NCBI GenBank assembly: GCA_006383075.2
Contig: SMNH02000014.1
Location: 2,169 to 66,168 of the forward strand
Direction: 5' to 3'
Length of the DNA stretch: 64,000 nucleotides
Origin: Kordia sp. TARA_039_SRF
GTDB lineage: Bacteria > Bacteroidota > Bacteroidia > Flavobacteriales > Flavobacteriaceae
Shown: in pieces, positions 16,303-25,072 of the stretch
Position numbering within the stretch: the first letter of the stretch is position 1
Layout: each line of letters starts with the position of its first letter
The notes under the pieces: model-generated
The model's database searches: none
What the model was told of the DNA's origin: nothing
The model's input: the letters and a program-made list of their open reading frames with translations, nothing else
Translations under genes and position numbers: made by a program

Positions 16303-16617
16303 GTGACAAACACATCAAACATACGAAAAGTAAAAAGCGTTGTCTTGCTACTTGTCTTCGTTCTTTTGAAGATGGGCATTGCGCATGAAATTTCACATGC
16401 GTTCTCTCATGATGAAATCGCCGATTGTGAAGATTGCTTTTTGATGTTAGATGCCAATGAAAAAAATCTATTTAATTACCAATCACAAGTCTATGAGGAG
16501 AACGCACTCATTGTGTCATGCGCTCATAAACCAATTTTATTACTGTATAAAAATCCGATGATTGATGAATTTTATAGTAATGAATTCTTCAACAAACCAC
16601 CACCAAACTTGGTATAA
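16303..16617 (+). CDS. Small membrane-anchored His/Cys-rich protein (104 aa)
   Basis: The only usable start is GTG at 16303, because an in-frame TGA lies two codons upstream. The 104-residue product has one hydrophobic segment (about 13-26, VVLLLVFVLLKMG) followed directly by HEISHAFSHDEIADCEDC, a cluster of three His and a C-x2-C, and ends in PPPNLV. Such clusters suggest metal binding at the outer face of the membrane. I cannot name a family. It lies about 175 bases upstream of the ABC export operon on the same strand and may be its first gene or a regulator of it. A TAGATTTG string at 16291-16298 resembles a -7 box but is too close to the start unless the message is leaderless. Confidence 0.6.
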   Translation: MTNTSNIRKVKSVVLLLVFVLLKMGIAHEISHAFSHDEIADCEDCFLMLDANEKNLFNYQSQVYEENALIVSCAHKPILLLYKNPMIDEFYSNEFFNKPPPNLV

Positions 16618-16792
16618 GTACCTCAGAACTTTTTCGCAATTACACAACAAATATGCCGTGCCAAACGCAGGGTAAATTGATGTATATATACATTGTGAGT
16701 TTATAGTTCAATATCAATCAATTACAACAAAATTATCACTTTTTTGGTATGCTTAAAGCGGATGCCAAAAATACCATTTTACTATTACCATT

Positions 16793-17509
16793 ATGATACG
16801 TATAGAGAATCTTACGAAAACGTACGGGGATTTAGCAGCGCTAGACACCCTAAACTTAGAAGTGAACAAAGGAGAAATTTATTGCTTATTAGGTGCTAAC
16901 GGAGCTGGAAAAACCACGACTATCAATTTGTTGTTGGGCTTTATAAAACCCACATCAGGCAACGCTTTTATCAATGAAATTGATGTGGTTAAAAAGCCTA
17001 AGCTAACCAAAAATCACCTAGCGTATATTCCTGAAAATTTGATGCTATATCCAAGCTTAACTGCTATTGAAAATCTAGATTATTTTTCTGGAATCGCTAA
17101 TAAAAAATTAAAAAAACACGAATTAGAGGCGTTTCTGGTAGAAGCGGGATTGCAAGAATCAGCGTTCAATAAATCAGTGGCAAAATACTCTAAAGGAATG
17201 CGTCAAAAAGTTGGAATTGCTATCGCTTTAGCCAAAGATGCAAAGGTATTACTCTTAGATGAACCAACTTCAGGATTGGATCCAAAAGCAAGTAATGAAT
17301 TTGGACAATTATTACAAAAATTGCGTCAAAAAGGTGTCGCCACGTTAATGGCAACGCACGATTTATTTAGAGCTAAAGAAGTAGCAACGACTATTGGTGT
17401 TATGAAAGATGGACAATTGAAGCAGCAATGGTCAGTTGATGAACTTTCTTTGAAAGAATTGGAAGACAGCTACTTGGAAACGATGAATTATAACTCGCTG
17501 CAATCATGA
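16793..17509 (+). CDS. ABC transporter ATP-binding protein (ABC-2 type)
   Basis: The 238-residue protein is a single nucleotide-binding domain with Walker A GANGAGKTT (34-42), the signature YSKGMRQK, Walker B LLLDEPTSGLDP and a switch His in MATHD. It belongs to the CcmA/NosF-like group that powers ABC-2 exporters. Its stop overlaps the ATG of the next gene (ATGA at 17506-17509), so the two are translationally coupled. Two ABC-2 permeases and an outer-membrane barrel protein follow. The substrate is unknown. A metal or lipid link is possible from the upstream His/Cys-rich protein, but this is weak. Confidence 0.93.
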   Translation: MIRIENLTKTYGDLAALDTLNLEVNKGEIYCLLGANGAGKTTTINLLLGFIKPTSGNAFINEIDVVKKPKLTKNHLAYIPENLMLYPSLTAIENLDYFSGIANKKLKKHELEAFLVEAGLQESAFNKSVAKYSKGMRQKVGIAIALAKDAKVLLLDEPTSGLDPKASNEFGQLLQKLRQKGVATLMATHDLFRAKEVATTIGVMKDGQLKQQWSVDELSLKELEDSYLETMNYNSLQS

Positions 17510-18912
17510 TACGACATACGTTTACAAAAGAAACCAAAGAACTATGGCGCGACGGTCGAGTTCGAATAGCGTTTATTATTGTACTGTTGCTTACAGTAAT
17601 TGCAGTAATCATCAGTGCAAATTATTATAAAAACGTCAATGAGCAATACGTAGAAGCAAGCGCAAACGAACGTGAAGTTTGGGATAATCAAGGAGAAAAA
17701 AATCCGCACTCTGCTGCACATTATGGAACCTATGCTTTTAAACCTAAATATCCATTGTCTTTAATTGATCAAGGTGTTGATAAATATACAGGAACTTCTA
17801 TCTTTTTGGAAGCACACAAAAGAAATGAAGCACAATTCATTGCAGCGTCCGACCAAACAGGATTGGCGCGATTTGGTGATTTAACACCCGATTTTATTCT
17901 GCTATTCATCATTCCGTTACTACTTATTTTAATCGCCTATAATAGTATTACAAAAGAAAAAGAAAGAGGTACATTGACGCTATTGAACAGTCAAGGAGCC
18001 GTTGGTTGGAAAATTGTTTTAGGAAAATGGCTTGCCATCTTTTTGCCTGTCGCTATCATTGTGTTTGTACTGTTTGTTAGCACTGGATTTTTGCTATCAA
18101 ATCTACCCGATTTTGGAGTGTTTAGTTGGTCGTCACTATGGACAATGTTTATTACATACATGACATACTATGCTATCTTTATCAATTTGGTTTTGCTTAT
18201 TTCAGCATCTGTGAAAAAATCAGGAATTTCGTTGGTTTTATCACTAAGCGTTTGGATTTTAGTTTGCTTGGTGTTGCCCAAAGTAGCTAGTAACATAGCT
18301 GAATACAAATATCCGTATCCGACACGACAAGAATTTGCTGAAAACATTGCCAAAGACAAAAAACTAGGTTTAGACGGACACAATCCATGGAGTAAAGCGG
18401 CTAAAAAATTAGAACAAGAAACCCTCAAAAAATACGGTGTTGATAGTCTTAGTCAATTACCTTTTAACTACGACGGTTATCGAATGCAAAAAGGAGAAGA
18501 GCATGAAGCTGAAATCTATTTCAAACACTACAAGCTTCTAAAAACACAATATTCCAATCAAAATAGTATTTATAAAATTTTAGCAGCAGTATCACCATAT
18601 TTGCCAACTCGATTTTTAAGCATGGCAATTGCAAAAACAGATTACAATACACATTGGGATTTTTCAGATGCCGCAGAAAACTATCGTATTGACACTCAAA
18701 AATTCTTAAATACGCACTTTGCAGAAGAAACCAAATACGGTGACTGGAGTTGGAAAGCAGATGCTGATTTTTGGAAGCAATTACCAAAATTCCAATACGA
18801 GCCGCCATCATTGATTGAAACCATCAAAACCAATATGACTAGCATTTTCATCATGCTTGTTTGGTTATTCGGCTCTTTTACATTGTTGTTTTTCACCACT
18901 AAATCACTCTAA
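17506..18912 (+). CDS. ABC-2 type permease, DUF3526-like
   Basis: The 468-residue membrane protein has a first transmembrane helix near residues 19-39, a large extracytoplasmic segment (about 40-135), then a set of helices from about 138 to 265 (LLFIIPLLLILIAYNSITKE, then the motif EKERGTLTLLNSQG). A second large soluble segment follows and a last helix at the C-terminus. The 'KERGTL' loop is typical of ABC-2 permeases of the DUF3526/NosY group. It overlaps the upstream ATPase gene by four bases and is followed one base later by a second permease, so the pair probably forms a heterodimeric channel. Confidence 0.9.
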   Translation: MIRHTFTKETKELWRDGRVRIAFIIVLLLTVIAVIISANYYKNVNEQYVEASANEREVWDNQGEKNPHSAAHYGTYAFKPKYPLSLIDQGVDKYTGTSIFLEAHKRNEAQFIAASDQTGLARFGDLTPDFILLFIIPLLLILIAYNSITKEKERGTLTLLNSQGAVGWKIVLGKWLAIFLPVAIIVFVLFVSTGFLLSNLPDFGVFSWSSLWTMFITYMTYYAIFINLVLLISASVKKSGISLVLSLSVWILVCLVLPKVASNIAEYKYPYPTRQEFAENIAKDKKLGLDGHNPWSKAAKKLEQETLKKYGVDSLSQLPFNYDGYRMQKGEEHEAEIYFKHYKLLKTQYSNQNSIYKILAAVSPYLPTRFLSMAIAKTDYNTHWDFSDAAENYRIDTQKFLNTHFAEETKYGDWSWKADADFWKQLPKFQYEPPSLIETIKTNMTSIFIMLVWLFGSFTLLFFTTKSL

Positions 18913-18913
18913 C

Positions 18914-20338
18914 ATGTTACGATATAATTTCAAATATGAATGGCTGCTATTACTTCGCAATCGCTGGATTCAACTATTGAGTATCTTGCTTTTTATGCTC
19001 TTCGCATTTGCCGTGTACAATGGAATGCAAAAAGTGGAAGCACGCCAAAATACAATTGCTGAAGCCGAAGTAGAACTTAAAGAAACTACAAATACAACCT
19101 TACAACTACTTGACTCTATCGAAAAAGGACACAAAGTGAGTGTTTCCAGTTGGCGACTTCCTTCACGACCAGTGGTAATTGGAAATTCACTTCCAAGAAT
19201 TGTAAGTATGCCAGCAAAAGCAACAGCTTTTATAGCCACAGGACAATCAGACTTATTTACACATTACGTAAAACCAACCGTAACTGGCGATGATCTTTCC
19301 ATTAGTTATACCGAAATGACCAGTCCCATACAACTACTTTTCGGAAGTTTTGATGTAGCATTTGTAATTATCTATTTACTTCCATTACTTATTATTGCCT
19401 TTTCATTCAATGTTTTAGCTGCCGAGCGTGAAAGTGGAACACTAAAACTGCTCGCTTCACAACCAATTCGAATCAGAACTTGGGTATTGCAAAAACTAGC
19501 CTTGCGTTTCTTTTGGTTAACAGTATGTATCAGCATTACACTTGTCGTTGTTTTTGCAATATTTTCTTTTGATTTTGGAGTGAATTGGGCAGCATTTTTT
19601 ACACTTTTGGCTTATATCATTGTATACGCTTTGTTCTGGTTTGTGCTAGCATTTGCAACAAATATATGGATTCATAGTTCGGCTAAAAATGCCATTGCTT
19701 TGATTGGTTTTTGGGTGATTTTTGTATTGTTATCACCTTCAATCTTAAATCAGTTGAGCAACTCTTTATATCCAATGCCATCACGTATGTTAATGCTCAA
19801 CCAAATGCGAACTTTAAAAGCAGAAGCGACTAAAAAGCAAGATGAAATTTTGGATAGCTACTTAAGAGATCATCCTGAATATGCTATTAATGACAGTACG
19901 CAGACACGAAACTTTTATCACAAATACATGGCTACGCAGAATTTAATCAAAGAAGAATTGCGTCCCGTGATAGAAAAATTTGAATCACAATTAAACAATC
20001 AACAACAACTGGCGTATACTTTTAGTTGGTTGTCGCCTTCACTAACCATTCAAAATGCCTTGAACAATTTGGCAGGAACTTCCGAAAAAAATTATCGAGA
20101 ATTTCGCGAGCAAAGTCTCGTGTTTGCAGAAGAATGGCGAAACTTTTTTCTTCCATACATGTTCAACAATGAAAAATTTACCACTAGTGATTTAAAAAAA
20201 CTACCTGCATTTACATTTGAATATAAAAACGAAGCAAGCTACACAAGAATACTCGGATTACTCTTTATGAGTTTTATAATTGTTGTGCTAGTATTTGTAC
20301 TAAAACCAACGCAGCAACAAATACAAGTAACTACATGA
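18914..20338 (+). CDS. ABC-2 type permease, DUF3526-like (second subunit)
   Basis: The longest frame begins at 18857, but I place the start at ATG 18914 (MLRYNFKYEWLLLLRNRW), one base after the stop of the first permease. The 474-residue product has the same layout as its neighbour: an N-terminal helix (about 20-37), a large outer segment, a helical core with the motif AERESGTLKLLASQ, a second outer segment and a C-terminal helix (LFMSFIIVVLVFVL). It overlaps the next gene by four bases (ATGA at 20335). The two permeases are similar in layout but clearly diverged, as expected for an old duplication. Confidence 0.9.
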   Translation: MLRYNFKYEWLLLLRNRWIQLLSILLFMLFAFAVYNGMQKVEARQNTIAEAEVELKETTNTTLQLLDSIEKGHKVSVSSWRLPSRPVVIGNSLPRIVSMPAKATAFIATGQSDLFTHYVKPTVTGDDLSISYTEMTSPIQLLFGSFDVAFVIIYLLPLLIIAFSFNVLAAERESGTLKLLASQPIRIRTWVLQKLALRFFWLTVCISITLVVVFAIFSFDFGVNWAAFFTLLAYIIVYALFWFVLAFATNIWIHSSAKNAIALIGFWVIFVLLSPSILNQLSNSLYPMPSRMLMLNQMRTLKAEATKKQDEILDSYLRDHPEYAINDSTQTRNFYHKYMATQNLIKEELRPVIEKFESQLNNQQQLAYTFSWLSPSLTIQNALNNLAGTSEKNYREFREQSLVFAEEWRNFFLPYMFNNEKFTTSDLKKLPAFTFEYKNEASYTRILGLLFMSFIIVVLVFVLKPTQQQIQVTT

Positions 20339-22548
20339 GAAAGAAATTAACATACTTGCTATTCGTATTTTGGGGAAGTTTGTTGCTTTCGCAAGAAGGG
20401 ACAAATACAAATTTTCCACCGCCAGAAACACCTGTAGAAATCAAAGCAACTAAAATCACTGGCAATATCACTTTAGACGGACGCTTGGATGAACCCGAAT
20501 GGAATACTGCAGCATCAATTACCAATTTCTTTAAAGTAGAACCAGTACAAGGAGAAGCCATCAAAAACCCGACAACAGTTTGCATTCTATATGATGATAA
20601 AAACCTTTATGTTGGTGTTTTTGCCAAAGATGATGAAGGAAAAAAAGGTGTGCGTATGCAAGATTTGCGACGCGATTTTAACACGAGCGAGAATGATGTG
20701 TTTGGAATCCAAATAGATGCACAAAATACCAAGCAATATGCTGTATCGTTCCAAACGACACCTTACGGGAATCAACTAGCTTTGCAAAGCTTTAACGACC
20801 GAATTACGGACACCAATTGGAATGCTTTGTGGAGCGTACGTACGCAGCGAACTGACGAAGGATATTTTGCAGAATTTGCTATTCCGTTCAAATCAATTCG
20901 CTATGACAAACCTATTGCGGGAAAACCTGTAACGTGGGGAATTACCTTTTACAGATTGGCTCGAAAAGATTTTGAAAAAACAGTATTTCCAGCAATTCCA
21001 CAATCATTTTCAGAAAACCGAATGGTTTATGCCGCAAAACTCACAGGATTGGAAGTGCCACCGCCATCTGCCAATATCAGAGTAGAACCCTACGCACTCT
21101 ATCAATACGATGAAACAAAAGCTGGTAATGCCGTAATTGATAAACTAAATGAACCTAAAGTTGGTGGCGATGTCAAATGGGTAATCAATCCGGAAACGGT
21201 GTTAGATTTAACAATAAATACAGATTTTGCTCAGGCAGATGTTGATCGTGCAGTCAATAACCTAGAGCGTTTTAATATCTTTTTCCCTGAACGAAGACAA
21301 TTCTTTTTAGAAAACTCTGGAATTTGGGCGGGAAGCGATAATTTTCAACTTAGACCTTTTTTTAGTCGAACTATTGGATTGGATAATAGCTTCAATGCGC
21401 AACCTGCACCGCTAGATTTGGGCGCACGATACACAAATCGTACAGAAAAAAGAACCTTAGCCGCAATGGCAGTGCGACAGCGAAAAACTGATGAAGCTGG
21501 TGGAAGTACATTTGGTGTAGCACGATATACCCAGAATTACGGAAAAGAAAACAACTTTGGAGCCATGCTCACAACTCGTTTGGATGATCGCTTTAGCGAA
21601 AATGGTATTGACAATTCAAACAACACAACAATTACCGTTGATGGTTTAATTCGTCCACAAAGTGAAGTAACGCTGTCATATATGTTCTCAACGTCTATAG
21701 ACAGTGAAATTGATGGTTTGGGCTATTCGGGACGTGTTTTTGCAGGAAAGCGCACTAACGATTATTACATGGGCTATGTTAATATATTCATTAGTGAAGA
21801 GTATACGCCCGATATGGGATTCGTGTTTCAAAAAAATGTAATGTATCACAGTCCTGGCGGGTATGCAATTCTACGACCAAAATCCTTACCATTTATTAGG
21901 CGCTGGGATCCTGGCGTTTTTGTAAACTATTATCATGATTTAAAAGACTTTGGAAACTTTCAACAGGCAAGTATTTATATCTTCCCAATTTACACATGGT
22001 TTAAAGACAATAGCTTTTTGGAAGTTTCGCTCACACCAACATGGCAAAACATCAACTTTAATTTTGCACCTTTAGGAATTACAATTGGAGAAGATAATTA
22101 CAATTATACTCGATTTATTACGAGATACAACACTGACCAATCGAAAAAATTATCAGCATCAGTAAGCTATAATTTTGGAAATTTCTACAACGGTACACGT
22201 AATACATTTGAAGCTGGGTTGCGATATGCACCGTTGCCAAATATTTCAATAAGAGCTAATTATGAACATAATAATATCAACAGTCTGGGCGTGCAACGAG
22301 AAGATTTAGATACCGATTTATACACTGCAAATATACGATTGGCATTAAATCCAAGAGTTCAATTCTCTAGCTTTTATCAATATAATAGTTTTGACAAGCA
22401 AGGACGCTGGAATTTACGTTTGAGTTGGGAGTACATGCCATTGTCATTTATCTATTTGGTGTTTAACGACATACAAACCGATGTATTTAATCCAATGCAG
22501 CAAACGCAACAATTCATTAGTAAAATAACCTTCTTAAAACAGTTCTAA
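20335..22548 (+). CDS. DUF5916 outer-membrane protein with CBM9-like N-terminal domain
   Basis: The 737-residue protein has a signal peptide (to about residue 20, LLLSQ), then a carbohydrate-binding-module-9-like domain (about 35-235, with ITLDGRLDEPEW, YVGVFAKDDE and WNALWSVRTQRTDEGYFAEF). A long C-terminal region of alternating hydrophobic strands ends in aromatic residues (ITFLKQF), as in outer-membrane barrels. This is the DUF5916 family, whose function is not established. It is translationally coupled to the two ABC-2 permeases, which suggests that it forms the outer-membrane part of the same export or envelope system. A terminator follows, so this is the last gene of the operon. Confidence 0.88.
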   Translation: MRKKLTYLLFVFWGSLLLSQEGTNTNFPPPETPVEIKATKITGNITLDGRLDEPEWNTAASITNFFKVEPVQGEAIKNPTTVCILYDDKNLYVGVFAKDDEGKKGVRMQDLRRDFNTSENDVFGIQIDAQNTKQYAVSFQTTPYGNQLALQSFNDRITDTNWNALWSVRTQRTDEGYFAEFAIPFKSIRYDKPIAGKPVTWGITFYRLARKDFEKTVFPAIPQSFSENRMVYAAKLTGLEVPPPSANIRVEPYALYQYDETKAGNAVIDKLNEPKVGGDVKWVINPETVLDLTINTDFAQADVDRAVNNLERFNIFFPERRQFFLENSGIWAGSDNFQLRPFFSRTIGLDNSFNAQPAPLDLGARYTNRTEKRTLAAMAVRQRKTDEAGGSTFGVARYTQNYGKENNFGAMLTTRLDDRFSENGIDNSNNTTITVDGLIRPQSEVTLSYMFSTSIDSEIDGLGYSGRVFAGKRTNDYYMGYVNIFISEEYTPDMGFVFQKNVMYHSPGGYAILRPKSLPFIRRWDPGVFVNYYHDLKDFGNFQQASIYIFPIYTWFKDNSFLEVSLTPTWQNINFNFAPLGITIGEDNYNYTRFITRYNTDQSKKLSASVSYNFGNFYNGTRNTFEAGLRYAPLPNISIRANYEHNNINSLGVQREDLDTDLYTANIRLALNPRVQFSSFYQYNSFDKQGRWNLRLSWEYMPLSFIYLVFNDIQTDVFNPMQQTQQFISKITFLKQF

Positions 22549-22567
22549 ATTTATAGACTTAGCTGTG

Positions 22568-22603
22568 AGCTAGTACAAATTTTGTGTTTGTACTAGCTTT
22601 TTT
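22568..22603 (+). terminator. Terminator of the ABC-2/DUF5916 operon
   Basis: AGCTAGTACAAA (22568-22579) pairs perfectly with TTTGTACTAGCT (22587-22598) around a 7-base loop and is followed by six T. Confidence 0.9.
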
Positions 22604-22676
22604 AGTAAGTTGTATTTTATTTGTTGTTAAATGAGAAGAAAAGTCAATCCGTTTTCGTTTTTTCCAATTTGGAAAA

Positions 22677-22805
22677 ATGTTGTCGTTAGAAAAATTAAAT
22701 CAACTAGATAACTTAACAGCAAGGGAAATTAGGGAATTATTGCAGTTAAACTTGAGAATAAGAAATGAATTAAAAAAAGACTATGATTCATTATTACGAG
22801 CGTAG
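22677..22805 (+). CDS. Possible small leucine-rich protein (42 aa)
   Basis: A frame of 42 codons (ATG 22677, TAG 22803-22805) encodes a charged, leucine-rich helix (MLSLEKLNQLDNLTAREIRE to the end LLRA). Its composition looks protein-like rather than random, but it has no recognisable family and no clear promoter, and it is embedded in a repeat-rich gap. It could be a remnant of a larger gene. Confidence 0.25.
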   Translation: MLSLEKLNQLDNLTAREIRELLQLNLRIRNELKKDYDSLLRA

Positions 22806-22893
22806 CGTGGTAATCTTTTTGTTACTTAGCAAAATTATATTTTGACAGAAAAAGATTGTCGCGTCGTGAACTCCTAGCAAAGGCATTTCAAAA

Positions 22894-22960
22894 CCAAACG
22901 TCTATTCGGAGTGTTTTTATGAAGCAAAGCAAACATAAAAATGTATCGAGAACTACTTCG
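22894..22960. repeat. Intergenic element B, copy 1 (inverted relative to 41314-41368)
   Basis: This stretch starts CCAAACGTC and ends AAAATGTATCGAGAACTACT followed by TCG. It matches the reverse complement of 41314-41368 over most of its length, with a 9-12 base longer middle part. Both copies contain an imperfect TCGA-ended hairpin. Just downstream, CGTCAT (22999-23004) and ATGACG (23016-23021) form another small REP-like hairpin. Confidence 0.65.
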
Positions 22961-23032
22961 AATGCATAAAATTCCTATACACAAGAAGTAGATTACTTCG
23001 TCATGCCTCCTCGTGATGACGTTTCAAAAAAT

Positions 23033-23088
23033 CTCAATTCTCATATCTCAATACTAACAGCTAAAAGCCAAAGGCGAAGAGCTATTAA
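23033..23088 (-). repeat. Heptanucleotide array at the 3' end of the exonuclease gene
   Basis: Read on the plus strand from 23033, eight consecutive 7-base units each begin with C: CTCAATT, CTCATAT, CTCAATA, CTAACAG, CTAAAAG, CCAAAGG, CGAAGAG, CTATTAA. In the direction of the exonuclease gene they read NNNTNAG-like units. The last unit overlaps the gene's stop codon. Similar arrays lie at 41171-41205, 41394-41435 and 53302-53329. Confidence 0.7.
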
Positions 23089-23798
23089 ACCTGCAATACT
23101 TCATCGTCTTCCAACAAAGCTTCATTTCGTAATCTGAGTAAAATTTGCGCTACGGCGATGACATCTTTTTCACAGTAATTGATGATTCGGTCAATATCGC
23201 CTTCTTCATAAAATACATTGCGAACTTGACTGCCATCTATATCATCTTTTGGCGAAGGAATTCCCAAGACTTTGGTCATCAAACGCAACGAGGTGTAATG
23301 TTTATAGTCGCCAAATTTCCAGAGTTCCATCGTATCTAAATGCGGAATTTCCCAAGGTTTTTTGCCAAATAAATTCAGTTTAAGCGGTAGTGGAATTCGA
23401 TTGATAATCATACGACGCGCCATAAATGGAAAATCAAATTCCTTTCCGTTGTGTGCGCAGAGGAGTTGTTGCGGTCGGTTAAAATGTGTTTCGAGCAAGG
23501 CTTTAAATTCGCGAAGCAATTGTTCTTCGTCTCCATAAAATGAAGTCGTTCGGAACTGTCGAACATCACCTTTATTGGCAAAATAACCTACAGAAACGCA
23601 GATAATTTTTCCAAATTCTGCCCAAATTCCTGCACGGTCATAAAATTCCTCTGCCGTAAACTCGTCTTTGCGTTGATAGGTTGTTTTCTGTTCCCAAAGT
23701 AGTTTTTCTTCCGCATCCAAATCGTTATAATACGGATATTCAGGAACCGTTTCTATGTCTAGAAACAATACATTTTCTAAATTGATTTTGTGTAACAT
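23085..23798 (-). CDS. 3'-5' exonuclease, PolB-like (DEDD family)
   Basis: The 237-residue protein has the RNase H-like exonuclease fold. Motif I is LFLDIETVP (Asp14 and Glu16), motif II is LLCAHNGKEFDFPF, and motif III is NYCEKDVIA near the C-terminus (Tyr and Asp four residues apart), giving the DEDDy set. The length and the HLDTMELWKFGD segment fit the predicted 3'-5' exonuclease family related to the proofreading domain of DNA polymerase B (PF10108). The family is thought to act on DNA or RNA ends, but its cellular role is not settled. It stands upstream of a repeat array, and the DUF4442 gene precedes it on the same strand by 40 bases. Confidence 0.88.
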   Translation of the reverse strand: MLHKINLENVLFLDIETVPEYPYYNDLDAEEKLLWEQKTTYQRKDEFTAEEFYDRAGIWAEFGKIICVSVGYFANKGDVRQFRTTSFYGDEEQLLREFKALLETHFNRPQQLLCAHNGKEFDFPFMARRMIINRIPLPLKLNLFGKKPWEIPHLDTMELWKFGDYKHYTSLRLMTKVLGIPSPKDDIDGSQVRNVFYEEGDIDRIINYCEKDVIAVAQILLRLRNEALLEDDEVLQV

Positions 23799-23837
23799 AC
23801 GTCTATTTTTAGTACGTTCGTGAGGAAAAATGAGGTA

Positions 23838-24365
23838 CTAGTTAGACTTTGCTTTTTGTCGTTTTTTCAGCTTTTCTTTGTAAAAAGACTTTTCAGCAAT
23901 ATAAAGTGTTTTGATAACTTCTGCAAAAACTTGTGCGTTCGCGTTGGTCAAATATGTGGTTTTTTCAACGGTCATTTCCTGCGTTTCCGCGACTTGTTTT
24001 TTGATGGCGTCAATTTCATCATCTGAAAAGAGAAACTCACAATACAAATGCTCTTTCGCAGGACGCTTGTAGTTAATTGTAGCAGCTTTATCCCAAACTA
24101 CATAGTCTTCACCCAAAATTTGTACGAGTTGAATCATATAAATCGGATCGGTAGCGGCAAACATGCTTCCACCAAAAATAGCGCCGACATAGTTTTTGTT
24201 TTTATAACTAATAGGAACTTTAATTTTGACACGTTTCAAATCGTCCGAAATCTCTACAACACGTGCCGTAGTTCTACGATACATGGGCGACAAATTGAAT
24301 CCGTACTTAAAAATTGTCGCAGTAGACATGAATTTTTTTAGGAAGTTGGTAGCAGTTCTGTACAT
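23838..24365 (-). CDS. DUF4442 hotdog-fold protein
   Basis: The 175-residue product (ATG at 24365; an internal ATG 12 codons in is an alternative) shows the DUF4442 pattern. A basic start is followed by RVVEISDDLKRVKIKVP, then VGAIFGGSMFAATDPIYMIQ, which corresponds to the central helix of hotdog thioesterases, and a strand-rich C-terminal half with a lysine-rich tail. A thioesterase-like role is the usual inference for the family, but there is no direct evidence. It starts 30 bases after the stop of the alkyltransferase gene and is probably cotranscribed with it and with the exonuclease. Confidence 0.82.
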   Translation of the reverse strand: MYRTATNFLKKFMSTATIFKYGFNLSPMYRRTTARVVEISDDLKRVKIKVPISYKNKNYVGAIFGGSMFAATDPIYMIQLVQILGEDYVVWDKAATINYKRPAKEHLYCEFLFSDDEIDAIKKQVAETQEMTVEKTTYLTNANAQVFAEVIKTLYIAEKSFYKEKLKKRQKAKSN

Positions 24366-24394
24366 AGCTTTTTTAGTGAAGTGGTTAAACTTTC

Positions 24395-24880
24395 TTAAAA
24401 CAACGACTGCTGTTTTACAGGACTTTCATGATTTAACAACCATTTTTTACGCCACAATCCGCCCGCATAGCCAGTTAGAGAACCATCGCTTCCAATAACT
24501 CGGTGACACGGAGTTACAATCCACAGTGGATTTTTTCCATTAGCAGCAGCAACAGCACGAATGGCTTTGACATCGCCCAATTTTTTAGAAAGTTCGAGAT
24601 AAGAACAAGTTTTTCCGTAGGGAATTTTGTGTAGCTCCTTCCACACTTTTTGTTGAAATTCGGTTCCTTTAGGTGCTAATGTTAAGTTGAATTCGGTACG
24701 CTTTCCAGCAAAATATTCTTCTAATTGTGTAATACAACTTTGTAAAACTACCGGAATCGTGGTTGGATTGTTGATTTCGAAATCTTCATTTACTACAGAA
24801 ATTTCTTGTATTCCTGTATTGTCAGAAACAACTTTAGCAATTCCTAAGGGAGTTTGAATATGTGCTGTATGTACATTCAT
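24395..24880 (-). CDS. ogt: Methylated-DNA--protein-cysteine S-methyltransferase
   Basis: The 161-residue protein has the alkyltransferase active-site box PCHRVIGSDG with the acceptor Cys125, preceded by the helix-turn-helix region (YLELSKKLG, then AIRAVAAANGKNP with the arginine finger) and an N-terminal ribonuclease-like domain. It repairs O6-alkylguanine by transferring the alkyl group to its own cysteine in a single-use reaction. The length and the lack of a zinc-binding N-domain fit Ogt-type rather than Ada-type proteins. It heads a three-gene minus-strand set with a DUF4442 protein and a PolB-like exonuclease. Confidence 0.94.
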   Translation of the reverse strand: MNVHTAHIQTPLGIAKVVSDNTGIQEISVVNEDFEINNPTTIPVVLQSCITQLEEYFAGKRTEFNLTLAPKGTEFQQKVWKELHKIPYGKTCSYLELSKKLGDVKAIRAVAAANGKNPLWIVTPCHRVIGSDGSLTGYAGGLWRKKWLLNHESPVKQQSLF

Positions 24881-25072
24881 CGGGCTTAAAACAGCTTTTT
24901 GTCGATAAAGCGTATTAAATTAAGGTTTAACTGTATTTTTTTTATAAATTAGTAAACTCGACTTTACAGCAACAAGCTTATAACTTGTAGGTGTTAAAAG
25001 AGAAAAAAATGAAAGTTGTTAGTAGTTGGTAATTTGTGTATAATTTACCAATGACAAATATGCCCAGTAGAT

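Noticed and set aside
22631-22702. Short frame starting MRRKVNPFSFFPIW
   Set aside because: Only 25 codons, overlapped by the slightly better 42-codon frame, and without any supporting signal.
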